Positions 38,351 to 47,841 of a DNA stretch of 64,000 nucleotides are shown here, piece after piece; position 1 is the first letter of the stretch; every line of letters begins with the position of its first letter. The translations under genes were made by a program, and so were the position numbers. The notes under the pieces were generated by a model, which searched no databases, was not told the origin of the DNA, and saw nothing but the letters and a program-made list of their open reading frames with translations. This stretch comes from JAVVHH01 sp963848035 (lineage in GTDB: Bacteria; Pseudomonadota; Alphaproteobacteria; Acetobacterales; Acetobacteraceae), in assembly GCA_963848035.1 (NCBI GenBank), contig CAWKCD010000001.1, forward strand, positions 2,356,001 to 2,420,000, read 5' to 3'.

Positions 38351-38761
38351 CTACTTCTTGTAAGCGAGCGGGAAGCCGCAATTGCCGCGGGCGTAGGTCC
38401 CGTTGAACTCGTTGCCGCTGAACTTACCCTGCAGGCTGCTCCGGCCCTCGACGATGCTCAGCGAGCCGTCCGGCGCGACCTTGCCCTCGAGACGCCCGGC
38501 CATGACCGTCTGCATCGAGGCGACCCCATTGGTGACCCGGATCGGATAGCCGAAAGCCGTCGTGCCGCAGGCGGACGAACCGTGCGTGCCGCCCGGCGGC
38601 CCACGATAGACGCCGTCGAGCGAGCCGCTCGCCTGGGCCGGCGCGGCGGCTGGCGCCGGCGCTGCGGCTTCCGGGGCCGGTGCCGGCGGGGGCGGGGCAG
38701 CACAGGCGGCGAGCGCGCCCGCCAAGGCGATGGACATCAACGCGGCAGGGAGGCGAACCAT
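38351..38761 (-). CDS. Putative lipoprotein of unknown function
   Basis: 136 residues. The signal MVRLPAALMSIALAGALAAC has its lipobox cysteine at residue 20; a proline/alanine-rich spacer (PPPPAPAPEAAAPAPAAAPA) leads to a small domain with two further cysteines (SSACGTTAFG and ARGNCGFPL) and the sequence GSLSIVEGRSSLQGKFSGNEFNGTY, which suggests a beta-strand-rich fold. GGAG lies eight bases before the ATG. An AT-rich palindrome lies just upstream. Confidence 0.75.
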   Translation of the reverse strand: MVRLPAALMSIALAGALAACAAPPPPAPAPEAAAPAPAAAPAQASGSLDGVYRGPPGGTHGSSACGTTAFGYPIRVTNGVASMQTVMAGRLEGKVAPDGSLSIVEGRSSLQGKFSGNEFNGTYARGNCGFPLAYKK

Positions 38762-38777
38762 TCAAACATCTCCACAA

Positions 38778-38812
38778 CGTTCCGAATACATTTAAATATC
38801 GTTATCGGAACG
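38778..38812. promoter_or_regulatory. AT-rich palindrome between yggS and the lipoprotein gene
   Basis: CGTTCCGA (38778-38785) and TCGGAACG (38805-38812) form a perfect 8-bp dyad around ATTTAAATAT, an AT-rich core that stands out here. Both neighbouring genes run leftwards, so it may be the yggS terminator, or an operator over a -10-like TATTTAAAT for the lipoprotein gene. Confidence 0.45.
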
Positions 38813-39514
38813 CTATAGCAAGCTCGGACGTGCGCCGAAAATCGCGCTGCCGACGCGCACATGGGTCGCGCCGTGCAGGATGGCGGTCTCGAAATCGCCG
38901 GACATGCCCATCGACAGGGTCGCCAGCGCCGTGCCGGCGGGCGCACTCGGCCAGCCAGTCGAAATGCGGCGCCGGGTCGCCCTCGGCGGGCGGGATGCAC
39001 ATCAGCCCGGTCAGCGCCGACCCGAAGCGCTGCTGGCAGTCCTCGATGAAGCGGTCGGCCTCCGCGCGCGGGATCGCCCGCCTTCTGCGGCTCGTCGCCG
39101 ACATTGACCTGCACGAGCAGCGCCGGCGTGCGGCCGCCGCTCGACGCGATCGCGGCGGCGAACGCATCGGCCAGCCGCGGCCGGTCGACGCTCTCGATCA
39201 CGTCGGCCACGCGCACCGCGTCGCGCGCCTTGTTGGTCTGCAGCCCGCCGATCAGGTGCAGCCGCAAGCCCGGATGCGTCTCCCGCAACGCCGGGAACTT
39301 GCCCGCCGCCTCCTGGACGCGGTTCTCGCCGAACCGGGTCTGGCCGGCTTCGAGCGCCGTCGAGCACCGCCTCGCGCGTCGTGGGTCTTGGAGACGGCCA
39401 CCAGGCGTGACGTCGCCGGGCTGCCGGCCGGCGCGGGCCGCGGCGTCGGCGATGCGGTGCTGGACCGGCGCCAAGCGCTCGGCGAGGCTGGACGAAACGA
39501 GGGAGGTTGGACAT
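38813..39514 (-). CDS. YggS-family PLP homeostasis protein (six frameshifts)
   Basis: Restored length about 231 residues. The recovered pieces are SLAERLAPVQHRIADAAARAGR, the PLP lysine in TLVAVSKTHDA, ARFGENRVQEA-like TRFGENRVQEAAGKFPALRE, LHLIGGLQTNKA, LLVQVNVGDEPQKAG, TGLMCIPPAEGD, and the phosphate-binding LSMGMSGDFETAI. Six single-base insertions, all between about 38940 and 39490, must be removed. YggS proteins balance cellular PLP. The start codon overlaps that of the divergent ThiE-like gene (CATG at 39512-39515). Confidence 0.85.
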
Positions 39515-40106
39515 GGACCAGAAGCTTGTCGGCCTGGGGCCGCGCGGTCAAGGCGACGGCGCGGCCGGGCGCGCTGCCGCCGCTCTGGCTGTTCACCGAC
39601 GCGGTGCGCGATGCCGGACCTCGATGGCGGCGGTCGCGGCGCTGCCGGCTGGGCTGTGCGGCGTGGTGTTCCGCCATGACGGCGCGCCCGAGCGGCCGGC
39701 GCTGCTGCGAGCGGGTGGCGCGGCTGTGCCGGGAGCGGCGGGTCGCGCTGGTGGTGGCCGGGGAGGGGCGGGGCGCGCCGGCCTGGGCCGGGCGGCACCT
39801 GCGCGGCGGGCGTCGGCCCGCGCCGGGGTCCGCACCGGCGTCGCCGGCTGGTCACCAGTTCGGCGCACGATCGGGCCGAGCTGGTGCGGGCGCGCCGCGC
39901 CGGCGCGCACTGGCGTTCCTCTCGCCGGTCTTCGCCACCGCAGTCGCACCCCGGCGCGCGGCCGCTGGGCCCGATCCGCTGGGGCGCGATGGCGCGCGCG
40001 GCCCGGTTGCCGGTGTTCGCGCTGGGCGGCGTCACCGGCGAAACGGTCGCCCGCCTGCCGCGCGGGGCGCCTGGGGCGGGCGCGATCGGCGCGTTCCTTG
40101 CCGTGA
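39513..40106 (+). CDS. ThiE-like (thiamine phosphate synthase family) protein, multiply frameshifted
   Basis: Restored length about 195 residues. Recovered pieces are LPPLWLFTDAVR, AVAALPAGLCGVVFRHDGAPERPALLR, RERRVALVVAG, VTSSAHDRAELVRARRAGA, FLSPVF, HPGARPLGPIRWGAMARAARLPVFALGGVTGETVARL and GAIGAF. These match the TIM-barrel of ThiE/TenI relatives: LFTD near the start, the H-D/S-x-A-H segment, SPVF, and ALGGV. TenI-type members lack synthase activity, and I cannot decide. GGAGG lies six bases before the ATG. The 3' end is uncertain because of the errors. Confidence 0.7.
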   Translation: MDQKLVGLGPRGQGDGAAGRAAAALAVHRRGARCRTSMAAVAALPAGLCGVVFRHDGAPERPALLRAGGAAVPGAAGRAGGGRGGAGRAGLGRAAPARRASARAGVRTGVAGWSPVRRTIGPSWCGRAAPARTGVPLAGLRHRSRTPARGRWARSAGARWRARPGCRCSRWAASPAKRSPACRAGRLGRARSARSLP

Positions 40107-40304
40107 ACGGCATGTCACCTGTCTGCCACAGTGTTTCGCATTTGCCATGGCTACGCTCGCTTGCCGATTGCGGGCGGCGAAGGGCGCGGCAATACTCTCG
40201 GCAGGTCTGGCTGACCCGGCCCGTGCTGCATCGGCGCAGTTCGTGAGGGATGGGACGGGGCCTGATGTATGTCCGCCGGTATCGGCGTTTTGAGGAGGAC
40301 TTCG

Positions 40305-41738
40305 ATGCGTAAACTCCTGCTGGCCAGTGTGGCCGGTCTGGGCGCCTGGGGCGCGGTGGCGACCGACGCGCAGCGCCCAGACGCTGTCACCAACCCAGTC
40401 TACGTACCGGCGCCGCGGCGTGCCGCCGATGGCCGACGCCCGACGCCCGGCACGGTCGTCGTGCGGCTGAACGGCCGCGTCCGCTTCTACGCGTACGCTC
40501 GCACAACGACGGCGACGCCGACACAGCAACGGCAACAAGCAGGACAAGTACGGCTTCGCCGAGTATGGCCGTCTGTATCCGGGCTTCGACGGCATCGCCG
40601 CGAACGGCCTGAAATACGGCGCCAACCTCGAAATCCGGCAGGACACCGCGCGGCCTCGCCGGCGGCGGCTCCAACGGCAGCATCTCGGGCAACGACCCGA
40701 ACGCGCGCCAGCCTCTATTTCCGTCGCGTGTGGGGCTACCTCGGCACCGACCAGATCGGCACCATCCGCTTCGGCTCGATCGACCAGCCGACCAGCCTTT
40801 ACCTGACCGGCAACTTCGAAAACTTCAACGACGGCGGCTGGAACGGCGACGTTCCGGGCTTCATCGCGCGGCAACGTCGCGCCGGCTTGGCCGTTCTCGG
40901 ACATCGGCAGCTACTACACCACCAACAAGGTGGTTTACCTGTCGCCGCAGATCTTCGGCTTCGACCTCGGCGTCTCCTACGAGCCGAGCACGGCCAACGT
41001 CAGCGGCAGCGACAACTGCAACGCGCCGGGCCAGTCGTTCACCACCAGCACCAACCTGTCGGCCACGTCCTACTGCGACCGTGCGTCGTCGACCACGTCC
41101 AACGCTGAATCGGCGCGTCGCCGCAACACGTTCGACGTCCTGCTCCGCTACCGCGGCAGCTTCGGCCCCGTCGGCCTGGCCGCGACGGCCGCCTACATCG
41201 GCGGCGGCCACGTGAACTACAACGGCGGCCTGCCGTTCAACAACAACCCGCTCGCGACCGGCGGCCAGCGTCGTACAACTACCAGGGCCTGCAGCATCGG
41301 CGACTTCGGCGCCGTCGCCACCGTCGGCGGCCTGAGCGTCGGCGGTCACTACATGACGGGCAGCTTCAACGGCACCGTCGGCGACACCCTGCCGACCGGC
41401 TTCCCGAACAGCAACGCTTGGCTGGTCGGCGCCTCCTACACGTTCGGTCCGGTCGTCGTCGGCGCCCACTACTTCGTGACGGAGAGCGCGGGCGACCTCG
41501 GCAACGCCTACTTCGGCCGCCAGCGCAAGGACCAGGGCGTCGCCGTCGGCGGCACCTACTCGCTGGCTCCCGGCGTCTCGATCTTCCTCTCGGGACTGTG
41601 GGGCGAGCGTAAGCAGAACGGCTACAACTTCGTCACCGGGCCGGCGTGACCGCCGCGACGCGGCACGGCTGGCCAACCGGACGAGCAACAAGGTGACCGT
41701 CTACCGGCGTGTCGGTCGGCACCGCGTTCGCCTGGTAA
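40305..41738 (+). CDS. Outer-membrane porin (multiple frameshifts)
   Basis: Restored length about 470 residues. A signal peptide (MRKLLLASVAGLGAWGAVA) precedes GTVVVRLNGRVRFYAYA, then recovered strands such as KYGFAEYGRLYPGFDGIAANGLKYGANLEIRQDT, YFRRVWGYLGTDQIGTIRFGSIDQPTSLYLTGNFENF, and a long intact stretch from about 40930 to 41640. The gene ends TGVSVGTAFAW, a terminal aromatic residue as expected for an outer-membrane barrel. At least six frame breaks lie in 40490-40900, one near 41275, and more in 41640-41700. A GAGGAGG ribosome-binding site precedes it and a strong terminator follows. Confidence 0.88.
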
Positions 41739-41764
41739 GCAGACGCGTCACTCACTCGGCAATC

Positions 41765-41796
41765 AGGGGCGGTGGGAAACCACCGCCCCTTTTTTA
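41765..41796 (+). terminator. Rho-independent terminator of the porin gene
   Basis: AGGGGCGGTGG (41765-41775) pairs with CCACCGCCCCT (41780-41790) around a GAAA tetraloop, followed by six T's (41790-41795). It is the clearest intrinsic terminator in the window and lies 27 bases after the porin stop. Confidence 0.92.
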
Positions 41797-41922
41797 TTCG
41801 AGAAACGCCCAAATCGCCGCCCCCAGCGCCTGTATCGGCCCGCACCGCGCGGCCGGGCTTGGCACTCCAACGAGCGCGGGCTAAGACGACCGCCCCGAAC
41901 TGCCCCGTTAGGCACGCCAACC

Positions 41923-42454
41923 ATGGTCAAATTCCGCGCTTCGCTTTCCGCTCTCCTCGTCCTGGGCTTGGCCCTCGGCGCCTGCTCCAAGAGCCGACCG
42001 GTCGCCGAGGACGAGTATCACGATTACCGCACCGACGGCCCGGAGCGCGGCAAGGTCGGCGGCGACCAGGGCCTCGTGCTCGGCATCGGCGGCAAGACCG
42101 GCGGCACTGACGCCGCCGGCGAAAGCTCGGCGCTCGGCGTCAACGCCTATCTCTGGCGCGCCGCGCTCGACACGCTGGCGTTCATGCCGCTCGCCTCGGC
42201 CGACCCGTTCGGCGGCGTCATCATCACCGATTGGTACTCGCCGCCGGCCTCCCAAGGCGAGCGGTTCAAGGCGACCGCCTATATCCTCGGCCGCCAGCTT
42301 CGCGCCGACGGCATCCGCGTCACCATCTTCCGCCAGGTCAAGCGCGGCGGCCAATGGGTCGACGCGCCGGTGAGCCCGGTCGACCCGCGGCGAGATCGAG
42401 GACAAGGTCCTGGCCCGCGCCCGCGAACTGCGCTCGCAGACCGCCTCGCGCTAG
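41923..42454 (+). CDS. DUF3576 lipoprotein (one frameshift)
   Basis: Restored length about 176 residues. The lipoprotein signal is MVKFRASLSALLVLGLALGAC with its cysteine at 21. The core LGVNAYLWRAALDTLAFMPLASADPFGGVIITDWY and RFKATAYILGRQLRADGIRVTIF is diagnostic of DUF3576, an alphaproteobacterial envelope family. One extra base near 42387 shifts the end, GEIEDKVLARARELRSQ. It precedes leuS, lptE and holA in the order seen in many alphaproteobacteria, which suggests a role in the outer membrane alongside LptE. Confidence 0.9.
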
Positions 42455-42456
42455 AC

Positions 42457-45098
42457 GTGCCCGATACGTCGCCCGCCAGTTCGCCGCCCGCCGGAGGCCA
42501 GCACCGGATACGACTTCCGCGCGGCCGAACCGCGCTGGCAGGCAGCCTGGGCCGCGCGGCAATGCTTCCGCGTCGAGGACGTGCCGCACGGCGGCAAGCC
42601 GAAATACTACGTGCTCGAGATGTTCCCGTATCCCAGCGGCAAGATCCACATGGGCCACGTCCGCAACTACGCGCTCGGCGACGTCGTCGCGCGGTTCAAG
42701 CGGGCGCGCGGCTTCGCGGTCATGCATCCCGATGGGCTGGGACGCGTTCGGCCTGCCGGCGGAGAACGCCGCACGCGACCGCGGCATCCACCCCGACGCC
42801 TGGACCCGCGCCAACATCGCGGCGATGCGCGCCGAACTGCAGCGCATGGGCCTGTCGCTCGACTGGTCGCGCGAGTTCGCCACCTGCGACCCGTCCTATT
42901 ACGGGCACCAGCAGAAGCTGTTCCTCGACCTGCTGAAGGCCGGCCTGGTCGACCGGCGCGAAAGCTGGGTCAACTGGGACCCGGTGGACGGCACGGTGCT
43001 GGCCAACGAGCAGGTGATCGACGGCCGCGGCTGGCGCTCCGGCGCGCCGGTCGAGAAGCGGCAGCTCGCCCAGTGGTTCTTCCGCATCACCCAATACGCC
43101 ACCGAGCTGCTCGAGGCGCTGGACGGGCTCGATCGCTGGCCCGAGCGCGTGCGCACCATGCAGGCGCGCTGGATCGGCCGCAGCGAGGGCGCGCGCGTCC
43201 GCTTCCCGCTGGCCGAGCCGGTCGCCGGCCAGACACGAGATCGAGGTGTTCACGACCCGGCCGGACACGCTGTTCGGCATGTCCTTCCTGGCCATCGCGC
43301 CGGAGCACCCGATGGCCGCCGCCGCCGCCGCGCAGCAACCCGGCCGCCGCCGCGTTCATCGCCGAATGCCGCGCCCTCGGCACCAGCGAGGCAGCGATCG
43401 AGACCGCCGAGAAGCGCGGCTTCGACACCGGCCTGCGCGTCGCGCACCCGTTCATGCCCGGCGTCACCTTCCCGGTCTGGATCGCCAATTTCGTGCTGAT
43501 GGAATACGGCACCGGCGCGATCTTCGGCTGCCCCGGCCACGACCAGCGCGACATCGAGTTCGCCCGCAAATACGGTCTGACCGTCACCCCGGTCGTGCTG
43601 CCGCCGGGCGAGGACCCGGCACAGCTTCGCGCTCGGCAACGAGGCCTATACCGGCCCCGGCACGATCTTCAATTCCGGCTTCCTCGACGGGCTCGACGTC
43701 GACGCCGGCCAAGCGCGCGCGCCATCGAGCGCGCTCGAGCGCAAGGGCGCCGGCCGCGGCGTCGTCAACTGGCGGCTGCGCGATTGGGGCATCAGCCGGC
43801 AGCGCTACTGGGGCGCGCCGATCCCGATCATCCACTGCGCCGCCTGCGGCCCGGTGCCGGTGCCCGACGCCGACCTGCCGGTGGTGCTGCCGCTCGACGT
43901 CACGTTCGACCGGCCGGGCAATCCGCTCGACCATCATCCGACCTGGAAGCACGTCGCCTGCCCCGCCTGCGGCGCAGCCGCGCAGCGCGAGACCGACACG
44001 ATGGACACGTTCGTCGACAGCTCGTGGTATTTCGCCCGCTTCTGCTGCGCCGCACGCCGAGGCGGCGCTGGAGCGGCGCGGCGGTCGATCACTGGCTGCC
44101 GGTCGACCAGTATATCGGCGGCATCGAGCACGCGATCCTGCACCTGCTCTACGCCCGCTTCTTCACCCGCGCGCTGCAGAGGCGCCGGCGAGGTCGGGCT
44201 GGCCGAGCCGTTCGCCGGGCTGTTCACCCAGGGCATGGTCACGCACGAGACCTACCGGGCCGCGGACGGCAACTGGCTCTATCCGAGCGAGGTCGAGATG
44301 CTGCCGGACGGGACGGCGCGCCGTCGCGAGACCGGCGAGCGCCGTGGCGGTCGGCCGCGTCGAGAAGATGTCCAAGAGCAAGCTGAACACGGTCGACCCG
44401 GCCGGGATCATCGACCGCTACGGCGCCGACACCGCGCGCTGGTTCGTGCTGTCGGACAACCCGCCCGACCGCGACATCGAATGGACCGAAGTCGGGCGTG
44501 GCCGGCGCGTCGCGCTTCACCCAGCGCGTGTACCGCCTGGCCGCCGCCGTCGCGGCGCGAGACGGTGGATCGGCGCGGCCGCCGGGCCCGGAGGCGACTG
44601 GCGTTGCGCCGCGTCGCCCACCGCACGATCGCTGCCGTGACCGAGGCGCTGGACGGCGTTCGCCATCAACGTCGCCATCGCCCGGCTCTACGAGCTGGCC
44701 GCGCGCGCTGGGCGAGGCCGAGCGCGCCGGGCCGAAACCCGGCCTGGCCGCAGCCCGGCGCGAGGCGATGCTGCTGATGGCGCGCCTGATCGCGCCGATG
44801 GCGCCGCATCTGGCCGAAGAGGTGCAGCACCTGGTCGACCCCGGCGCGCCGCTGGTCGCCGATCAGCCCTGGCCCGAAGCCGACCCGGCGATGCTGGTCG
44901 TCGACACCGTCACCATCGCCGTCCAGATCAGCGGCAAGCTGCGCGGGACCGTGGCGCTGCCGCCCGGCGACGGCGGCCGACGCGGCCTACGCCGCCGCCG
45001 AGGCCGAGCCGAACGTGGCCCGGCTGCTGGAGGGCAAGCGGATCGTCAAGCGCATCCACGTGCCGGACCGGATCGTCAACTTCGTGGTGGCGGGATGA
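42457..45098 (+). CDS. leuS: LeuS, leucyl-tRNA synthetase (about 17 frameshifts)
   Basis: Essential class I synthetase, restored length about 874 residues. The first signature HMGH lies at 42647-42658, the KMSKS motif near 44364, and the editing domain is recognisable in FTTRPDTLFGMSFLAIAPEHP and YGTGAIFGCPGHDQRD; the C-terminus reads VQISGKLRGTV...IVKRIHVPDRIVNFVVAG. The probable start is GTG 42457 (MPDTSPASSPP). I count about 17 single-base insertions between 42500 and 44990, each corrected by deleting one base. A functional gene is certain to exist in the organism, so these are errors. It overlaps lptE as ATGA. Confidence 0.95.
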
Positions 45099-45616
45099 CG
45101 CGCGCCGGCTCCTGCTGCTCGGGGCCGCGTCCGGGCTGTCCGGCTGCGGCTTCCATCCGCGTTTACGGGCCGCTCGCCAAGCGGCGGCACCGTCCGCCCG
45201 GAGACTGGCGGCGATCTATGTCGGCGTCATGCCCGGAACGGACCGGGCAGTTGCTGCGCCAGGCGCTGCAGCGCGCTTCGAGGGCACCGGTGAGGGCGTC
45301 GCCAAGAGCTACGAGCTGAGCGGCGGCTTCAGCATCGCGGCCGAGGCGATCGGCATCCAGCAGGACACGTCGTCCAACCGCGTGCGGCTCGATCGGCGCT
45401 CGCAGCTGGCAGCTTCGCAAGCTGGACCCGAAGCAGACCGCTGCTGACCACCGGCGCGGCCCGCTTCATCGACGGCTTCAACATCAACAACCAGCAGTAT
45501 TTCGCCGCCGATCTCGAGCAGAGCGCTCGGCCTTCGAACGCCTCGCCGAGACGACCGCCGACCAGATCGCGCTCGACGTCGCGCTGTACTTCCGAAAGCA
45601 AGCCGCCGCCGCATGA
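45095..45616 (+). CDS. lptE: LptE-type LPS assembly lipoprotein (multiple frameshifts)
   Basis: Restored length about 171 residues. The recovered lipoprotein signal reads MTRRLLLLGAASGLSGCGFHP, with the lipobox LSGC, and is followed by YGPLASGGT, AIYVGVMPERTGQLLRQALQR, SYELSGGFSIAAEAIGIQQDTSSNR, and a C-terminal part ending ADQIALDVALYFRKQAAAA, which fits the LptE plug of the LPS translocon. About six insertions are needed. It lies between leuS and holA, its usual place, overlapping both by a few bases. Confidence 0.85.
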
Positions 45617-46626
45617 AGCTCGATGCGCGGCGGGTCTCGGCCTTCCTGCGCGACCCCGGCGCGGTCGCGGGTCGTCCTGCTGCATGGCGAGGACGAGGGG
45701 CTGATCCGGCAGCGGGCCGAAGCGCTGACCATGGCCGTCGTGGGCGCCCGCGACGATCCGTTCCGCGTGGCCTGGCTGGCGCGCGAGGATCATGCGCGCC
45801 TGGCCGAGGAGGCGAGCGCGATCGCCATGCTGGGCGGCCGCCGCGTCGTCCGCGTGCGCGACGCGGTGGATGGGCTGACGGCTGCGGTGCAGCAGGCGGC
45901 CGTCGCAGCCCCGGCGACAGCCTCGTGGTGCTGGAGGCGACGGGGTCGCTGCCGGCACGCTCGAAGCTGCGCGCGCTGGTGGAAGCGATGCCGCAAGGCG
46001 CGGCGATCGCCTGCTATCCGGAGGAGGGCAAGGCGCTCGAGCAACGGATCGCCGCCTCGTTGCAGGAGGCCGGCGTGACGCTCGACCCGGACGCGCTCGC
46101 CTATGTCGCCGACCGTGTCGGCTCCGATTCCGGGGCGGTCTCCGGCGAGATCGAGAAGCTGATCCTGTATGCCGGCGAGCAGCGCCGCCTCGATCTGGAC
46201 GACGTGCGCGCCTGCGTGGGCGATGCGGCGTCGGTCGCGTTCGACGACGCGGTGTTCGCGGCGACGTCCGGCGACGCGCGGACGGCGGACCGCGCGCTCG
46301 AACTGGCGATCGCCGAGGGGACCGCGCCGGTGGCGATCACGCGCGGGGTGATGCAGCACCTGGCGCGGCTGCATCAGGCGCGCGGCCACATGGCCGCCGG
46401 CGCGTCGGCGGAGGATGCCGTGCGGATGCTGCGCCCGCCGGTGTTCTTCAAGCGGGTGGCGGAGTTCGGGCGGACCGTGCGTCAGTGGGACGCGGCACGA
46501 CTTGCGGCGGCGATGGGCGAGGCGCGGCGGGTCGAACTGCTGTGCAAGCAGACCGGGTCGCCGGATGTGTTGCTGGTGCGCCGGCTGGTCCTGGCGCTGG
46601 CGCGCCAAGCCGGGCGGCCGAGATAA
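45613..46626 (+). CDS. holA: HolA, DNA polymerase III delta subunit (frameshifted 5' half)
   Basis: Clamp-loader subunit, about 336 residues. Start MKLDARRVSAFLRDPGAV, continuing after a break near 45667 as VVLLHGEDEGLIRQRAEAL; a second break near 45905 returns to the first frame, so the net shift is zero or three. Downstream it is intact: SLVVLEATGSLPARSKLRALVEAM, CYPEEGKALEQRIAASLQE, VGSDSGAVSGEIEKLILYAG, and FAATSGDARTADRALELAIAEGTAPVAITRGVMQHLARLH, all typical of delta. Last gene of the leuS-lptE-holA unit. Confidence 0.92.
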   Translation: MKLDARRVSAFLRDPGAVAGRPAAWRGRGADPAAGRSADHGRRGRPRRSVPRGLAGARGSCAPGRGGERDRHAGRPPRRPRARRGGWADGCGAAGGRRSPGDSLVVLEATGSLPARSKLRALVEAMPQGAAIACYPEEGKALEQRIAASLQEAGVTLDPDALAYVADRVGSDSGAVSGEIEKLILYAGEQRRLDLDDVRACVGDAASVAFDDAVFAATSGDARTADRALELAIAEGTAPVAITRGVMQHLARLHQARGHMAAGASAEDAVRMLRPPVFFKRVAEFGRTVRQWDAARLAAAMGEARRVELLCKQTGSPDVLLVRRLVLALARQAGRPR

Positions 46627-46655
46627 AAAAAGAGGCGGCACCCGAAGATGCCGCC
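46625..46655 (-). terminator. Rho-independent terminator for the leftward operon
   Basis: GGCGGCA (46634-46640) pairs with TGCCGCC (46649-46655) around an eight-base loop; on the minus strand the stem is followed by CTC and seven T's (A-run 46625-46631). It lies at the holA stop and would end transcription coming from the amidohydrolase operon. On the plus strand it offers only a weak tail. Confidence 0.7.
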
Positions 46656-46729
46656 AAGTTTAGGGAGGAAACGTCCTGCAGAAGCGACAGAGTCGCTTGC
46701 TGCGCTGCACAATGTGCCTTTACTCGCCG

Positions 46730-46770
46730 TGCAACGCAAGTGCGAAATGCTGCGGCTGCGTTGCGTTGCA
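46730..46770. repeat. TGCAACGCAA inverted repeat in the holA-amidohydrolase gap
   Basis: TGCAACGCAA (46730-46739) and TTGCGTTGCA (46761-46770) are perfect inverted copies, followed by AAAAAA. Nearby TGCTGCGCTGCAC adds further TGC/GCA steps. The 183-base gap holds no gene I can support. The GCA/TGC-rich pattern recalls sites bound by PhaR-type regulators at phasin promoters, but this is weak. Confidence 0.4.
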
Positions 46771-46809
46771 AAAAATTCTGACATGCGTGCGGCGCATTGG
46801 AACTCCGAC

Positions 46810-47841
46810 CTACTCGCTAAGGCTGTAGAAATGGCGAGCAGTATCGTAGAATAATTCGCGCTTCGTCTCGTCGGACGCGCCGCGGGCAAGAATCTTGAAA
46901 GCATTCCAAAGAACCGTGTAATCGACCATTCCTTTGTCGACGGGAAAGTTGCTCTCGAACATGCAGCGGTCGGGGCCGAACCACTCGATGCACGGCTCGA
47001 TATAGGGGCGCCAGTCGCGCGCGATCTGCTCCGAGGTCGGCGGAGTCGGCTGCTCGTGATAGTCGAATCCGTTCACGGGCATGGCGAGGCCGCCGAGCTT
47101 GACCGACACGTTCGGGCAGCCGGCGAGCGCGCGCATCGACTCCGACCAAGATTCCAACACTTCGTCGTGCAACGCCCGCCAATGCCCGCCGCCGAGCGGT
47201 CCGCCCAGGTGGTCGATGACGATGGCGGTGTCGGGCGCCGCACGGGCGACGGCCAGGAGGTCGGGCAACTGCGTGTGGAACGCCCAGGAATCATAGGTGA
47301 AGCCCCGCTCGCCGAGCCGGCGGAGGCCGCGCAGGAAATTGGGGTCCCGCAGCAGCCCGGGTTCCTCGCGGGTAGAGTAGCCCGCGATCACCGACGGGTC
47401 GGAAGCCGCGATCTGGCGCACGCCGCGGAAGCGCGACCCGGCGGATTTGACATGCGCATCGAGCGTCACGTCCAGATCGGCGCGGCGGAGGTCCGCATAG
47501 CTCACAATGCCCGCGCACGCCCGCGCCGGACCGTAGGCGCCGGTGGCCGACAGCGTGGCGACCGCGTCGACCGCCTCGCTCTCGCCCGCCGGGCGCTCGG
47601 CTTCCGGCCCCTCGCTGCGATGCATCCAGGCGCACTGCATGAACACCGTCGCGACCACGTTGTGGCCGGCATACAGGTCCGCATACAGCTCCTCGGGCAT
47701 GTACCGGCCGGACGGGCGGTTGTGCCAGAGGTGATGGTGCGGATCGATGATCGGCAACTCGGGCTCGAGCGCCTCCTCGCGATGCAGCGCGAGCCAGTCC
47801 GCGCGGACGACCGGGTGAGGGTAGGGGCGCGCCTCAGACAT
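46810..47841 (-). CDS. Amidohydrolase-2 family metal-dependent hydrolase
   Basis: 343 residues forming a TIM barrel of the amidohydrolase-related group that includes fuconolactonase and 2-pyrone-4,6-dicarboxylate hydrolase. The metal-binding strand IIDPHHHLWHN is at residues 31-41, a central histidine lies in IVIDHLGGPLG, and the C-terminal CMFESNFPVDKGMVDY holds the conserved N-F-P-x-D. The substrate is probably a lactone or a small cyclic compound. Its start overlaps the upstream glutathione peroxidase gene by eight bases. Confidence 0.85.
   Translation of the reverse strand: MSEARPYPHPVVRADWLALHREEALEPELPIIDPHHHLWHNRPSGRYMPEELYADLYAGHNVVATVFMQCAWMHRSEGPEAERPAGESEAVDAVATLSATGAYGPARACAGIVSYADLRRADLDVTLDAHVKSAGSRFRGVRQIAASDPSVIAGYSTREEPGLLRDPNFLRGLRRLGERGFTYDSWAFHTQLPDLLAVARAAPDTAIVIDHLGGPLGGGHWRALHDEVLESWSESMRALAGCPNVSVKLGGLAMPVNGFDYHEQPTPPTSEQIARDWRPYIEPCIEWFGPDRCMFESNFPVDKGMVDYTVLWNAFKILARGASDETKRELFYDTARHFYSLSE

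Noticed and set aside
40107..40246. Continuation of the ThiE-like gene to 40246
   Set aside because: The extra 46 codons have no family match, and removing one inserted T near 40097 gives a stop at 40104-40106 at the expected length.
42457..45098. Programmed frameshifting or intein-like structure in leuS
   Set aside because: About seventeen independent plus-one breaks without slippery sequences cannot be programmed; neighbours show the same pattern, so error is the better explanation.
46648..46854. Small plus-strand open frame in the gap after holA
   Set aside because: No ribosome-binding site or recognisable domain, and it crosses a terminator and an inverted repeat; it also overlaps the amidohydrolase 3' end.
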